NCBI RefSeq assembly: GCF_052055875.1
Contig: NZ_CP170508.1
Span: forward strand, 1,302,001 to 1,366,000
Reading direction: 5' to 3'
From: Methanosphaerula subterraneus
Lineage (GTDB): Archaea > Halobacteriota > Methanomicrobia > Methanomicrobiales > Methanospirillaceae
DNA length: 64,000 nt
The first letter of the stretch is position 1; each line of letters opens with the position of its first letter. Position numbers and translations under genes: made by a program. A model generated the notes under the pieces. It made no database searches and was not told the DNA's origin. It was given only the letters and a program-made list of their open reading frames with translations. Positions 23,045-31,609 of this stretch are shown piece by piece.

Positions 23045-24403
23045 ATGCAGACCAAGATCCTCCTCGATGAGGAGCAGATCCCAAAAAAGTGGTATAATGT
23101 CCAGGCAGACCTGCCGTCCCCCCTGGACCCGCCGCTGAATCCACAGACCCAGAAGCCGATCGTCCCTGCAGATCTCGCGGCCATCTTTCCGGCCGAGTTG
23201 ATCCGACAGGAGGTCACCACCGACCGGTATGTCGACATCCCTGAGGAGGTGCGGGACGTCTTCCGGCTCTGGAGGCCGACACCCCTGTACCGTGCTCACC
23301 GGCTGGAGAAGTTTCTGAAGACGCCGGCGAAGATCTACTACAAGTGGGAAGGGGTCAGCCCGGCGGGGAGCCACAAGGTGAACACCGCGATTCCGCAGGC
23401 CTACTACAACATGAAGGAGGGGGTCGAACGGATCGCATCCGAGACCGGGGCAGGGCAGTGGGGATCGTCCATTGCATTCGCGACGATGCTCTACGAGATG
23501 GAATGCACCATCTACATGGTCAGGTCGAGCTATGAACAGAAGCCGTACCGGAAGTCGATGATGCATGTCTGGGGAGCCGAGTGCATCCCCAGCCCGAGCA
23601 CCAGGACCGCCTCTGGCCGGGCCGTCCTTGCCAAGGACCCGGACACCCCCGGCAGCCTGGGTATCGCCATCTCCGAGGCGGTCGAGGACGCGGTCAACCA
23701 TGAGAAGACCAACTACGCGCTCGGCTCGGTGCTGAACCATGTCTGCCTCCACCAGACCGTGATCGGGCTCGAGTGCCGCGAGCAGCTGGCGATGGTCGAC
23801 GACTACCCGGACGTGGTGATCGGGTGTGTCGGCGGAGGGACCAACTTCGCCGGGATAGGGTTCCCGTTCGCAGGGGACAAGCTGACCGGGAAGCATCCGG
23901 ACGTCGACATCATCGGTGCCGAGCCGGCCTCCTGCCCGACCCTGACCAGGGGGCTGTACACCTACGACCTCGCCGACGAGGCCGGGTATACCCCGATGCT
24001 GAAGATGTTCACCCTCGGGCATGACTTCGTGCCCCCGTCGATGCACGCCGGCGGGCTCCGGTACCACGGGGACTCGCCGATCGTTTCACGGCTGGTGCAC
24101 GACGGGGTGATGCGGGCGGTGGCCTACCACCAGAGCGAGGTCTTCGACGCAGCCCAGACCTTCGCCCGCACCGAGGGGATCATCGTCGCCCCCGAGACCT
24201 CCCATGCGGTGAAGGGGGCCATCGACGAGGCGTTGAAGTGCAAACAGAGCGGCGAGTCCAAGACGATCCTCTTCAACTGTTCAGGCCACGGCAACTTCGA
24301 CATGTCGGCGTATGATGCCTACTACGCAGGCACCCTGGTGGACTACGAGTACCCGGACGCCCTGATCAAGGAAGCGCTGGACCGGATTCCACGGATCGGC
24401 TGA
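23045..24403 (+). CDS. trpB: Tryptophan synthase beta chain, TrpB2 type
   Basis: A PLP enzyme that condenses indole (or serine-derived aminoacrylate chemistry) to tryptophan. The long TrpB2 form has an N-terminal extension (KWYNVQADLPSPLDPPL) and no need for the usual TrpA contact. I start at ATG 23045 (MQTKILLDEEQ): the box TGTATATATTTG (23012-23023) sits about 27 bases upstream, implying a leaderless transcript, whereas the ORF start at 23003 lies inside that box. Motifs: RPTPLYRA, the PLP Lys in GSHKVNTA, GAGQWGSS, and the glycine loop CVGGGTNFAG. The 452-residue length fits TrpB2. No trpA is nearby, as is common for TrpB2 loci. The NAD-kinase-like gene follows after 13 bases. Confidence 0.92.
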   Translation: MQTKILLDEEQIPKKWYNVQADLPSPLDPPLNPQTQKPIVPADLAAIFPAELIRQEVTTDRYVDIPEEVRDVFRLWRPTPLYRAHRLEKFLKTPAKIYYKWEGVSPAGSHKVNTAIPQAYYNMKEGVERIASETGAGQWGSSIAFATMLYEMECTIYMVRSSYEQKPYRKSMMHVWGAECIPSPSTRTASGRAVLAKDPDTPGSLGIAISEAVEDAVNHEKTNYALGSVLNHVCLHQTVIGLECREQLAMVDDYPDVVIGCVGGGTNFAGIGFPFAGDKLTGKHPDVDIIGAEPASCPTLTRGLYTYDLADEAGYTPMLKMFTLGHDFVPPSMHAGGLRYHGDSPIVSRLVHDGVMRAVAYHQSEVFDAAQTFARTEGIIVAPETSHAVKGAIDEALKCKQSGESKTILFNCSGHGNFDMSAYDAYYAGTLVDYEYPDALIKEALDRIPRIG

Positions 24404-24416
24404 AGGTCCACCGACC

Positions 24417-25556
24417 ATGCGCAGGATCGGCTTTCTCGTCAACCCCGTCGCCGGCATGGGCGGGGCCGTCGGCCTGAAGGGGACCGATAACCAGGTGGAG
24501 GAGGCACGCCGGCGGGGTGCCGTGCCCCAGGCAGAGAGACGGGCCCGGATCCCCCTGGAGATACTGGCCAGGAACCCGGACCTCCTCTTCTTCACCGCAT
24601 CCGGGGAGATGGGGGAGTCTCTCCTTGCGGAGGCCGGCGTCACCCGGTTCCAGGTGGTGCACCACTACTCTGGGGAGAGCACTGCAGGAGACACGAGGAC
24701 GGCGGCCCGCCGATTCCTGGAGGAGGGCGTGGACCTGATCCTCTTCTGCGGGGGGGACGGCACGGCCCGGGAGATCTTCGATGTCGCCGGCCGGGAGGTT
24801 CCGATCCTCGGAATACCGGCAGGGGTGAAGATGTACTCAGCCCTCTTTGCCATCGACCCGGCCACGGCGGCGGAGATCGTCGACGGTCCGACGCAGTACA
24901 CCCTCCGCGACGCCGAGGTGATGGACGTCGACGAGGAGGCCTACCGGAGGGGCGACCTCCGGACCCGGCTCTACGGGGTGGCCCGGACGCCGGCCCTCCC
25001 CAACCTGACCCAGGTCAGCAAGCAGGTGTACGAGGAGGCGGATGAGGAACGGGCGAAGGAGGAGATCGCCCGGTTCATCGGGGAGGTGATCCTCCCGGAG
25101 ACCGTCTACATCCTCGGCGCCGGGACGACGACCGAAGCCATAGCCCGCCGCATCGGCGTGAAGAAGACGCTGCTGGGCGTGGACGTGGTGAAGGACGGGG
25201 TGGTCATCGCCGCAGATGCGGACGAGAAGACCCTCGTCGACCTCCTCCAAACCGAAGAGAACGCACGGATCGTCATCAGCCCGATCGGTGCCCAGGGGTT
25301 CATCCTCGGACGGGGAAACCAGCAGATCAGTCCGCGGGTCGTGGAGCGGGTGGGGGTGGACCATATCATCATCGTGGCCACACCGCACAAACTCCGCGAG
25401 ACCCCCGTGCTGTATGTGGACTCCGGGGACCCGGCCCTCGACCGGTCATTCGGCCCGTCGGTCCAGGTCGTCTCCGGCTACCGGATGGCCCAGCGGAAGC
25501 GGGTCCACCAGCCCGGACCAGTCGTCACCCCCTCTTCTGAATCAACCCAGTTTTGA
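24417..25556 (+). CDS. ATP-NAD kinase family protein, AcoX-like
   Basis: A 379-residue protein of the NAD-kinase/diacylglycerol-kinase fold. It has MRRIGFLVNPVAGMGGAVGL at the start, the diagnostic GGDGTAREIFD loop near residue 111, and GIPAGVKMYSALFA. The long C-terminal half (ILGAGTTTEAIARRIGVKKT, IVISPIGAQGFILGRGNQQI) marks the AcoX-like branch (COG3199) rather than canonical PpnK. Substrate is therefore uncertain; NAD phosphorylation is one possibility. It follows trpB2 closely (13-bp gap), suggesting a shared transcript, and its 3' end overlaps the convergent ZIP gene by 15 bases. Confidence 0.85.
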   Translation: MRRIGFLVNPVAGMGGAVGLKGTDNQVEEARRRGAVPQAERRARIPLEILARNPDLLFFTASGEMGESLLAEAGVTRFQVVHHYSGESTAGDTRTAARRFLEEGVDLILFCGGDGTAREIFDVAGREVPILGIPAGVKMYSALFAIDPATAAEIVDGPTQYTLRDAEVMDVDEEAYRRGDLRTRLYGVARTPALPNLTQVSKQVYEEADEERAKEEIARFIGEVILPETVYILGAGTTTEAIARRIGVKKTLLGVDVVKDGVVIAADADEKTLVDLLQTEENARIVISPIGAQGFILGRGNQQISPRVVERVGVDHIIIVATPHKLRETPVLYVDSGDPALDRSFGPSVQVVSGYRMAQRKRVHQPGPVVTPSSESTQF

Positions 25557-26303
25557 AAGAATAAACGAGGTGATAAAACCGAGGACCGTCACCAGGCCGG
25601 TCAGGTTGTGGGTCTTTGAGAACGCCTCGGGGATCATGGTGTCGACGAGCATCGCGAGGATACCGCCCGCAGCGAGGGCCAGCACCATGGCGATCGTTGT
25701 CGGGCTGAAGTGGCTGAAGACCGAGTACCCTGCCAGCGATGAAATGCCCGAACAGACGGCGATACCGCCCCACATCAGAAAGACCGGGGCAGCACGCCAC
25801 CCCCGGGCCTTCAGGCCGGCAGAACTGGAGAGCCCCTCGGGGATGTTGGAGAGGAAGATGGCGATGACGGTGGCCGTGCTGACCGCTCCGCCCCCGATCA
25901 TCGTCAGTCCGATGGCGATCGACTCCGGGATCCCGTCGATCACCGAACCGACGGCGATGGCAGCACCCCCGTCCTCAAACTCTTCCCCAGGGGGCAGACC
26001 CGACCGTTTCCGGTGCCGGGCCCCCCTTCTGGCCAGCAATAGATTGGCCGCGGTGAAGATCAGGGCGCCGGCAAGGAAGCCGGTGATCACCGGTACGATG
26101 CCCCCCAGGGTGTAGGCGTCGTCGAGCAGTTCAAGGGAGATGGCAGAGAGGAGGACGCCGGCACCGAAGGCCATGACCAGGGCGACGGTCCGCTGCGGGA
26201 TCTTCAGATAATAGCCCGCGACCGCCCCGATCAGGAGGGCTGACCCTGCCATCGATCCCCAGAGTCCGGCCATCGCCCATGTTGGAAACACGATATCATC
26301 CAC
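25542..26303 (-). CDS. ZIP-family metal transporter
   Basis: A 253-residue polytopic membrane protein with about eight membrane segments. The two ZIP transport motifs are GSVIDGIPESIAIG (segment 4, replacing the common HNxPEG) and FLSNIPEGLSSSAG (segment 5, replacing HExPE). The His residues normally seen in these motifs are absent, so metal preference may differ from zinc uptake; Asp, Asn and Glu remain as ligands. A charged loop rich in Arg/Lys and Glu lies at about 90-110. The last 15 bases overlap the convergent AcoX-like gene. Confidence 0.88.
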   Translation of the reverse strand: MDDIVFPTWAMAGLWGSMAGSALLIGAVAGYYLKIPQRTVALVMAFGAGVLLSAISLELLDDAYTLGGIVPVITGFLAGALIFTAANLLLARRGARHRKRSGLPPGEEFEDGGAAIAVGSVIDGIPESIAIGLTMIGGGAVSTATVIAIFLSNIPEGLSSSAGLKARGWRAAPVFLMWGGIAVCSGISSLAGYSVFSHFSPTTIAMVLALAAGGILAMLVDTMIPEAFSKTHNLTGLVTVLGFITSFILSKLG

Positions 26304-26474
26304 GAGACCCGGAACTCTGAAGAGATCCGCGTCTATCTCCAGAATAATTGTGAGCAGGGCATAAGAGCGTTCGGGGGCGGACCGGATCGATCGTTATCCC
26401 AAAGACAGATGAGGATGGAAGATACATGAGGTAGACGTCCCATTTGGGAGAGCCAGGGCCAGGAGGAGATTACT

Positions 26475-27155
26475 GTGGAGATTATTTCAGGCATCCATCA
26501 GGTAGACGGGGTGAACGGGAACAGTTATATCGTCGCACGGGAGTCTCTGACGATCATCGATACCGGTCTGCCCGGCAGCAGTGCGAAGATCATCAAGTAT
26601 ATTACAGGAGATCTCAGGCGAGATCCTTCTGAGATCAGTACCATCGTGTTGACCCATGCCCACATCGACCATGTCGGCGGTATCACGAAGATGAAACAGG
26701 CAGCCCCCGGTGCAAAGGTCGCTGTTCATACGGCAGAAGCGGCATATATCACGGGAAAAATTCCCATCCCCCCACCGAAAGGAGTGATGGGGTTCCTGCT
26801 GCGTATCATGAGTGTGTTTATAAAACAGAATTTTTTCGAGCCTGATATCCTCCTCGACGATGGCGACCGGATCGATGGACTCGTCTGCGTCCATACTCCC
26901 GGCCATACCCCGGGAAGCCTGGGCCTGCTCGATGAGGCGACCCGGACCTTTTTTGCCGGAGATACTCTCAGGTATGACGGGAAGACACTCACAGAAGGCC
27001 CGAAGACGGCCACCCTGGACGTCGACCAGGAGCGGGCATCGATCCGCAGAATCGCCACGCTCGATTTCGACACCCTCCTCGTCGGCCATGGAGTACCCCT
27101 CAGGACAGGGGCAGGGGAGAAAGTCCGCGAGTTTGCCGGGACGTTACCCCGGTGA
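26475..27155 (+). CDS. MBL-fold metallo-hydrolase
   Basis: A 226-residue metallo-beta-lactamase-fold hydrolase. The start is GTG 26475, chosen because AGGAGGAG at 26461-26468 lies 6 bases before it. The metal motif is HAHIDHVGG (His61, His63, Asp65, His66), followed by HTPGHTPGSL, FAGDTL and a final VGHGVPL, so two metal ions are likely. The substrate cannot be inferred; glyoxalase II-like or general thioesterase activities are possible. It is a single gene. Confidence 0.88.
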   Translation: MEIISGIHQVDGVNGNSYIVARESLTIIDTGLPGSSAKIIKYITGDLRRDPSEISTIVLTHAHIDHVGGITKMKQAAPGAKVAVHTAEAAYITGKIPIPPPKGVMGFLLRIMSVFIKQNFFEPDILLDDGDRIDGLVCVHTPGHTPGSLGLLDEATRTFFAGDTLRYDGKTLTEGPKTATLDVDQERASIRRIATLDFDTLLVGHGVPLRTGAGEKVREFAGTLPR

Positions 27156-27222
27156 AGGGGCGTACAGGCCTGGCAGACCCTCTGCTGTACCCGGACTCCA
27201 GAGACCCGCCTTCACCACCCCG

Positions 27223-28074
27223 TCATGCCTTCTTCCTGATGAAGGTCCCCTCCCGGTACTCCCGGAATGCCTGCCGGAGTTCCTCGTCCGTGTTCATGAC
27301 GATGGGGCCCTGCCAGGCCACCGGCTCATGGATCGGTCGCCCTGAGAGGAGGAGGAACCGCATCCCCTCCTGAGAAGACCTGGCTCCAACCGATGTGCCG
27401 GCGCCGAACACGACCAGGTCCCGGTTCTTCACCTGGTGCCCCGGCCCGTTTCCAAACGTCCCGCCTCCGCCGATGACGTAGGCGAAGACGGAGTACCCTG
27501 CCTTCACCGGGTGGGAGAACGAGACATCAGGATCCAGTGTAACATCGAGGTAATCGGGATCGGCGACGATCCCCCGCACCGGTCCGACGACGCCGGCCAC
27601 CGAACCGGCGATCACCCGGACCGTAACTCCTTCGGCCGGAGAGACGACCGGGACCTGGTCGGCGGTGATCTCCTGGTACCGCGGGTCCATCATCTTCTGC
27701 GCCCGGGGGAGGTTGACCCAGAGCTGGAACCCGCCCATACGACCGTTCACCGGCGCCGGCATCTCCGAATGAACGATACCCGACCCTGCAGTCATCCACT
27801 GGACATCCCCGGCATTGATGTTCCCGGCGTTCCCCATGCTGTCCCGGTGCGCCACGGTCCCCTCGAGCATGTAGGTGACCGTCTCCATCCCCCGGTGCGG
27901 ATGGGTGGGGAAGCCGGGCAGGTACTCCTCAGGGCGGTCTCCCCGGAAGTCGTCGAGCATCAGAAACGGATCGAACGCAGCGCTGCCGAATGCCCGGTGC
28001 AGGTGGACACCCGCACCCTCGATGGTCGGGGCCGCCTGGTGGACCAGTTCGACTGCACGGACCTGTGTCGTCAT
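27223..28074 (-). CDS. Pirin family protein
   Basis: A 283-residue two-domain cupin. The N-terminal barrel has FPTHPHRGMETVTYMLEG and HRDSMGN, which supply the pirin metal-binding His/Glu set, and VQWMTAGSGIVHSEMP. The C-terminal barrel (about 165-270) is intact. Bacterial pirins act as quercetin dioxygenases or protein regulators; the role here is unknown. It begins 37 bases downstream of the transporter gene on the same strand and may share its transcript. Confidence 0.9.
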   Translation of the reverse strand: MTTQVRAVELVHQAAPTIEGAGVHLHRAFGSAAFDPFLMLDDFRGDRPEEYLPGFPTHPHRGMETVTYMLEGTVAHRDSMGNAGNINAGDVQWMTAGSGIVHSEMPAPVNGRMGGFQLWVNLPRAQKMMDPRYQEITADQVPVVSPAEGVTVRVIAGSVAGVVGPVRGIVADPDYLDVTLDPDVSFSHPVKAGYSVFAYVIGGGGTFGNGPGHQVKNRDLVVFGAGTSVGARSSQEGMRFLLLSGRPIHEPVAWQGPIVMNTDEELRQAFREYREGTFIRKKA

Positions 28075-28111
28075 GCACGGAACTGGGTCTGCTGGTTTTT
28101 GAACCTATGGG

Positions 28112-29281
28112 TCAGAGGAGTCCGAGGAAGACCCAGTAGACCGCCATCTGCAGGAGGGTCAGGGGCACCCCCACCCTGGCGAACTCGTAGAACGTCAGCG
28201 TTTCGCCCTGCTTCTCGGCGTTCTGGACGATGATCACGTTGCTGGCGGCTCCGAGGATGGTGAGGTTGCCGGCCAGGGTGCTGCCGGCCGCGAGGGCCAT
28301 CAGCTGATCCGGTCTCCCGCCGGCCTGCAGGACCATCGGCAGGAAGAGGGCGACGAACGGCACATTGGAGATGAACTGGCTGAGGAGGACGCTGGTGGCG
28401 AGGAGGGCCGGCACCGTGGTGAGGCCGCCGGCCGAGACGAACTGCTGGAAGAAGCCGGTCTGCCAGACGCTCTCCATCAGGACGAACATGGCGGTGAAGA
28501 AGACGAGCGTCGGCCAGTCGATCGTCCTGAGGATCGCGAAGCGCCGCGGGGAGAGGAGGAGGACCGGGAGGGCGGCGGCCAGGGCGATCAGCGGGAGCGG
28601 GACTGCCATGCCATCGCCCATCGCCGAGGCCGCGATGTTCACCCCGGCGAGGAGGACGATTATGGCGATCGAGGACTTCGCGAGCAGGGCCAGATGCCGA
28701 TCGAAGGCAGGGGGTTCCCCGGCGGAGTCCACGGGGTCGGCCGGCCTGTCGACGGATCTGCCGGGCTGGAACTCCCCGCGGTACGCGATCCGGAGGACCA
28801 GGTAGGCGACCAGGAGGCTGATAAGAGTTGGAACGAGCAGGTAGGTGCCGAAGGTGACGAACGGGGAGGGGATCCCGCCGTTCACCGCGACGAGCAGGTT
28901 CTGGGGGTTGCCGACCGGGCTCGCCAGGCTGCCGGTGGTGATGGCCACCGCGAGGGTCAGCAGCAGCAGCTTCGGGGAGATCCGGGAGCGGGCGGCGATC
29001 CCGAGGACGAGCGGGGTGCCGATGATCGCGAGCGTGTCGTTCATCAGCAGGGCCGAGAGGAAGCCGGCACCGAAGAGGACTGCCAGGACGACCTGGTCGG
29101 GGGTCTTCGTCAGGCGGAAGATCCGGTCCCCGACGGTGAAGAGGTAGCCGCTGGCGACGAGGGCCTCCCCGACGACGAACATCCCGAAGAGGAAGAGCAT
29201 CACGTCAGGGTCGACGGCCTTTGCGGCGTCGACAGGGGCGATCTGGCCGGTGGCGAGGACGGCGACGGCTCCTCCGAGCAT
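28112..29281 (-). CDS. SLC13/ArsB-like anion transporter, apparently missing its N-terminus
   Basis: A polytopic membrane protein of the citrate/arsenite-type ion transporter superfamily: about ten hydrophobic segments, MNDTLAIIGTPLVLGIA, TTGSLASPVGNPQNLLV, ISNVPFVALFLP and a mid-protein charged loop (RSVDRPADPVDSAGEPP). The called start at 29281 is the first possible start codon. However, 31 further in-frame codons (29282-29374) encode a good first membrane helix (FIAIIVLAAVFLLIAVRQVG) with no ATG, GTG or TTG before a stop at 29375-29377. The gene has therefore probably lost its real start and may be a pseudogene. Degraded copies of the same gene lie at 30285 and 31608. Confidence 0.8.
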   Translation of the reverse strand: MLGGAVAVLATGQIAPVDAAKAVDPDVMLFLFGMFVVGEALVASGYLFTVGDRIFRLTKTPDQVVLAVLFGAGFLSALLMNDTLAIIGTPLVLGIAARSRISPKLLLLTLAVAITTGSLASPVGNPQNLLVAVNGGIPSPFVTFGTYLLVPTLISLLVAYLVLRIAYRGEFQPGRSVDRPADPVDSAGEPPAFDRHLALLAKSSIAIIVLLAGVNIAASAMGDGMAVPLPLIALAAALPVLLLSPRRFAILRTIDWPTLVFFTAMFVLMESVWQTGFFQQFVSAGGLTTVPALLATSVLLSQFISNVPFVALFLPMVLQAGGRPDQLMALAAGSTLAGNLTILGAASNVIIVQNAEKQGETLTFYEFARVGVPLTLLQMAVYWVFLGLL

Positions 29282-29426
29282 GATCTGCCAGATCTTCAGG
29301 TTGAACCGGCCGACCTGCCGGACGGCGATCAGCAGGAAGACGGCGGCCAGGACTATGATGGCGATGAACGTGGATCAGTGTTCGGGGTGCGGGGGGATGA
29401 GCGTTGGGATCTGGAGGAAGAGGGAG

Positions 29427-29624
29427 ATGAGATCAGGGCTGCTCGTCATCGGCGCATCGCTCCTGATCGCCGGCTGCGTACAGAGCAAGCCCGGTGTGAA
29501 CAGCACGACGCCGGCACATACTGCGGGCACCCCTGGTGCAGTGCCGGATGATCTTTACCGGGCCCGCCGCCGGCGCCCAAACTCTGCTCGTCAGTCATCA
29601 CGATCATGGGAATGCTCTGAGTAA
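29427..29624 (+). pseudogene. N-terminal remnant of a Cache-type lipoprotein gene
   Basis: ATG 29427, after GAGGAAGAGGGAG, starts a clean lipoprotein signal: MRSGLLVIGASLLIAGC with a lipobox LIAGC. It continues into a Thr/Pro linker (STTPAHTAGTPGAVPDDL) and then turns into an unlikely Arg-rich tail (RARRRRPNSARQSS) before stopping. The good part is about 40 residues. The C-terminal remnant at 30062-30241 is probably the other end of the same gene, with the middle lost. Confidence 0.5.
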
Positions 29625-29687
29625 GGACAATTTTTTATATATCCTCGCAGATCCCTTATAAACTTCATAGCAAGGTGTTGAAGATTT

Positions 29688-30044
29688 TTGACTGAAGAAT
29701 TACACGATCAGGCCGGCACAGATGTCGATGAAAACAAGATGACTGCAGATCCCGTATCAGATGATGTACAATCCGGGGACCAGAAGCCGGTACCTGAAAG
29801 AACACCGGTCGAACCTCACAACATGGACAGCGAGGTCACCGAATCGATCGACCAGGTGAAGCTGAGATGCCCGCAGTGCGGAGAGTCGACCCTCCGTGCA
29901 GAATTCCCTGATCAATATGAAGCCTGGCTCAAATGTTCGTCATGTAATTTTTTCATGGGGATGAGTAACGAGGACTGGCACCGGATGGAGAACAGTCCCA
30001 ATATCAATGAAAAGATCGCAAAGATGGCGAAGAAGAAGGAGTGA
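29688..30044 (+). CDS. Zinc-ribbon hypothetical protein
   Basis: A 118-residue protein starting at TTG 29688, with AAGGTG about 10 bases before it and two TATA candidates upstream (TTTTTTATATATC at 29631-29643 and CTTATAAAC at 29655-29663). The first half is acidic and probably disordered (DQAGTDVDENKMTADPVSDD). The second half has a four-Cys ribbon, LRCPQCGEST and LKCSSCNFFMG, and a basic tail ending KMAKKKE. An alternative start is ATG 29739. The function is unknown. It sits between the two ends of a broken lipoprotein gene. Confidence 0.65.
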   Translation: MTEELHDQAGTDVDENKMTADPVSDDVQSGDQKPVPERTPVEPHNMDSEVTESIDQVKLRCPQCGESTLRAEFPDQYEAWLKCSSCNFFMGMSNEDWHRMENSPNINEKIAKMAKKKE

Positions 30045-30061
30045 ATTCGGGACGAGCGTGA

Positions 30062-30241
30062 TGCTGCCAGGAACGGACCGGCTTCGTCCGGTACACGTAC
30101 CCCAATCCCGCCCACAACTATTCGGTCGAATCCAAACTGAGTTGTGTGGAGAAGGTGGACGATACCTGGTTCCTGGGCTCGGGGATCTATACCGGGCCGG
30201 CAGTCACGGCCACAACGAATGGTCAGGGCCTACCCAAATGA
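30062..30241 (+). pseudogene. C-terminal remnant of a Cache-domain gene
   Basis: An in-frame stretch without a start codon reads GFVRYTYPNPAHNYSVESKL, then SCVEKVDDTWFLGSGIY and TGPAVTATTNG before TGA at 30239. This is the recognisable end of a single Cache sensor domain (TYPNPA and VDDTWFLGSGIY). A stop at 30059-30061 blocks it upstream. Together with the lipoprotein signal at 29427 it looks like both ends of one deleted exported Cache protein. Confidence 0.6.
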
Positions 30242-30256
30242 ATCGGCGATAATCCC

Positions 30257-30264
30257 TTTTTTTT
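30257..30264 (+). terminator. T-tract terminator
   Basis: A run of eight T follows the Cache remnant stop codon by 15 bases. T-runs of this length end archaeal transcripts. Confidence 0.45.
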
Positions 30265-30284
30265 GAATCGTCCGGGGCCGGCTG

Positions 30285-30341
30285 GGGCCGATGATCGCGA
30301 GCAGGTCGTTCATCAGCAGGGTCGGGAAGGCCGACGCCGAA
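30285..30341 (-). pseudogene. Fragment A of a second anion-transporter gene copy
   Basis: This 57-base stretch aligns to 29015-29074 inside the anion transporter gene with a handful of substitutions and one 3-base gap. It covers codons around LLMNDTLAIIG. It ends at AGGCCGACGCCGAA, where unrelated DNA begins. Confidence 0.65.
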
Positions 30342-30439
30342 CGGTCGAGCCGGGATGCCCGGACGGTGTATTATCGTATGTTCGCATCGGAGAGTTTAGG
30401 GATAACCTCATCATCAATCATTAAAATAGAGATTCAACC

Positions 30440-31105
30440 ATGATTCCCGTACACGACGAACAGAGCAATGCGATACTTGATAGGATTATTTTAGAACGAC
30501 GAACCCACAGGAGGTTCAAACCGGAGATGCCCTCTGATGCTATGATTATGGATATCATCCATGCCGGCCTCCATGCTCCTTTTGCTGCAGCTTCAGTTGG
30601 TGAGAGGGAGGATTATTTCCGAAGATTTTTTGTCGTTCGAAAAAATTCCAGGGCCATGGCCGAATTAATTCCACTGGTCTATCAAGAAGTTTTGAGAAAC
30701 GCTGCTGATCTCGACGAGGCCCTGGTCACCAACGAAGAACTCCGGGTTCAAGCAGCCGGATTTGTGAAACGTCTTGCAATGATAAAGAAGATGGGCATTG
30801 TCCCGGGTGTTGGCACGGCCCCCCTGTATATTGTAACCGCTGAGAGGAGGGGGTTCCCACCCGTGGAAGAACAATCTCTTGCTCATTGCATGGAGAATAT
30901 GTGGCTTAAGGCAACGGCTCTGGGTCTTGGATTTCAACTTGTATCTATAACAACTCAAATGGCTGAAAATGAAGAGTTCTGCCGAATCATCGGTCTTAAT
31001 CCAGGGCAATGGGCACTCATGGGATGTGCAATAGGGTACCCTTCAGAGGAGTTGCCCCCCTCGACTCGACCCCCGGTCGAAGAAGTTACTACCTGGGTTC
31101 AGTGA
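30440..31105 (+). CDS. Nitroreductase family protein
   Basis: A 221-residue FMN-dependent nitroreductase-fold protein. ILERRTHRRFKPEMPSDAMI is the N-terminal FMN-phosphate motif; HAGLHAPFAAASVGERE and AHCMENMWLKATALGLGF are the central and dimer-helix signatures. Near the end QWALMGCAIGYPSEELPP is typical. The codon usage is visibly AT-richer than the flanking genes, and it lies inside the 1.27-kb insert between two transporter fragments, so it was probably acquired. Likely roles are reduction of quinones, flavin or nitro compounds. Confidence 0.85.
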   Translation: MIPVHDEQSNAILDRIILERRTHRRFKPEMPSDAMIMDIIHAGLHAPFAAASVGEREDYFRRFFVVRKNSRAMAELIPLVYQEVLRNAADLDEALVTNEELRVQAAGFVKRLAMIKKMGIVPGVGTAPLYIVTAERRGFPPVEEQSLAHCMENMWLKATALGLGFQLVSITTQMAENEEFCRIIGLNPGQWALMGCAIGYPSEELPPSTRPPVEEVTTWVQ

Positions 31106-31279
31106 GAGAGAATACGTAACAATCGTACGGGATTTGAATAACATGGTGAACCTCGATCTCTCACCACGGAGGGTGAGACAGATCGGTCCGGCGATCACGA
31201 TCGAGCCGGGGAGCACGAACCCGGGAATCGTGGCGCACGAACAGGTCGAGACGGTCACGATGCAGTGTAGGGTCTCTGT

Positions 31280-31609
31280 CTACTTCCTGACCGCCGTCTG
31301 GTTCGCGACCGATGCTGTCGCACGCCGGATCTCCTCTTCATCGCCCAGGTAATAGTGGCGGATCGGGTGCATCGAGTCGTCGAGCTCGTAGACGAGGGGG
31401 AACCCGGTCGGGATGTTGAGGCCGGTGATCACGTCGTCGGGTACCTGATCCTGGTATTTGACGAGGGCACGGAAGCTGTTTCCGTGGGCTGCGATCAAGA
31501 CCCGTTTCCCGTCCTGTACCGTCGGAACGATCGTCTCGTTCCAGTAGGGCACCACCCGTGCCAGCGTGTCCTCCAGCGATTCGGTGGCCGGCAGGTCCTC
31601 CTTCTTCAG
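31280..31609 (-). pseudogene. gpmA: C-terminal fragment of 2,3-bisphosphoglycerate-dependent phosphoglycerate mutase
   Basis: The frame reads LKKEDLPATESLEDTLARV, then PYWNETIVPTVQDGKRVL, IAAHGNSFRALVKY, GLNIPTGFPLVYELDD and IRHYYLGDEEEI. This is the last third or so of GpmA, including the second catalytic His in AAHGNS. The N-terminal part with the phospho-acceptor RHG motif is missing. At 31609 the sequence switches within one codon to transporter fragment B, so the gene has been cut by a rearrangement. It is not expected to be active. Confidence 0.8.

Noticed and set aside
22553..24067. A 504-codon minus-strand open frame
   Set aside because: Antisense to trpB2 and the TPR gene.
31134..31352. 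Plus-strand 72-codon frame
   Set aside because: Overlaps the end of the gpmA fragment on the opposite strand and has no family features or ribosome site.
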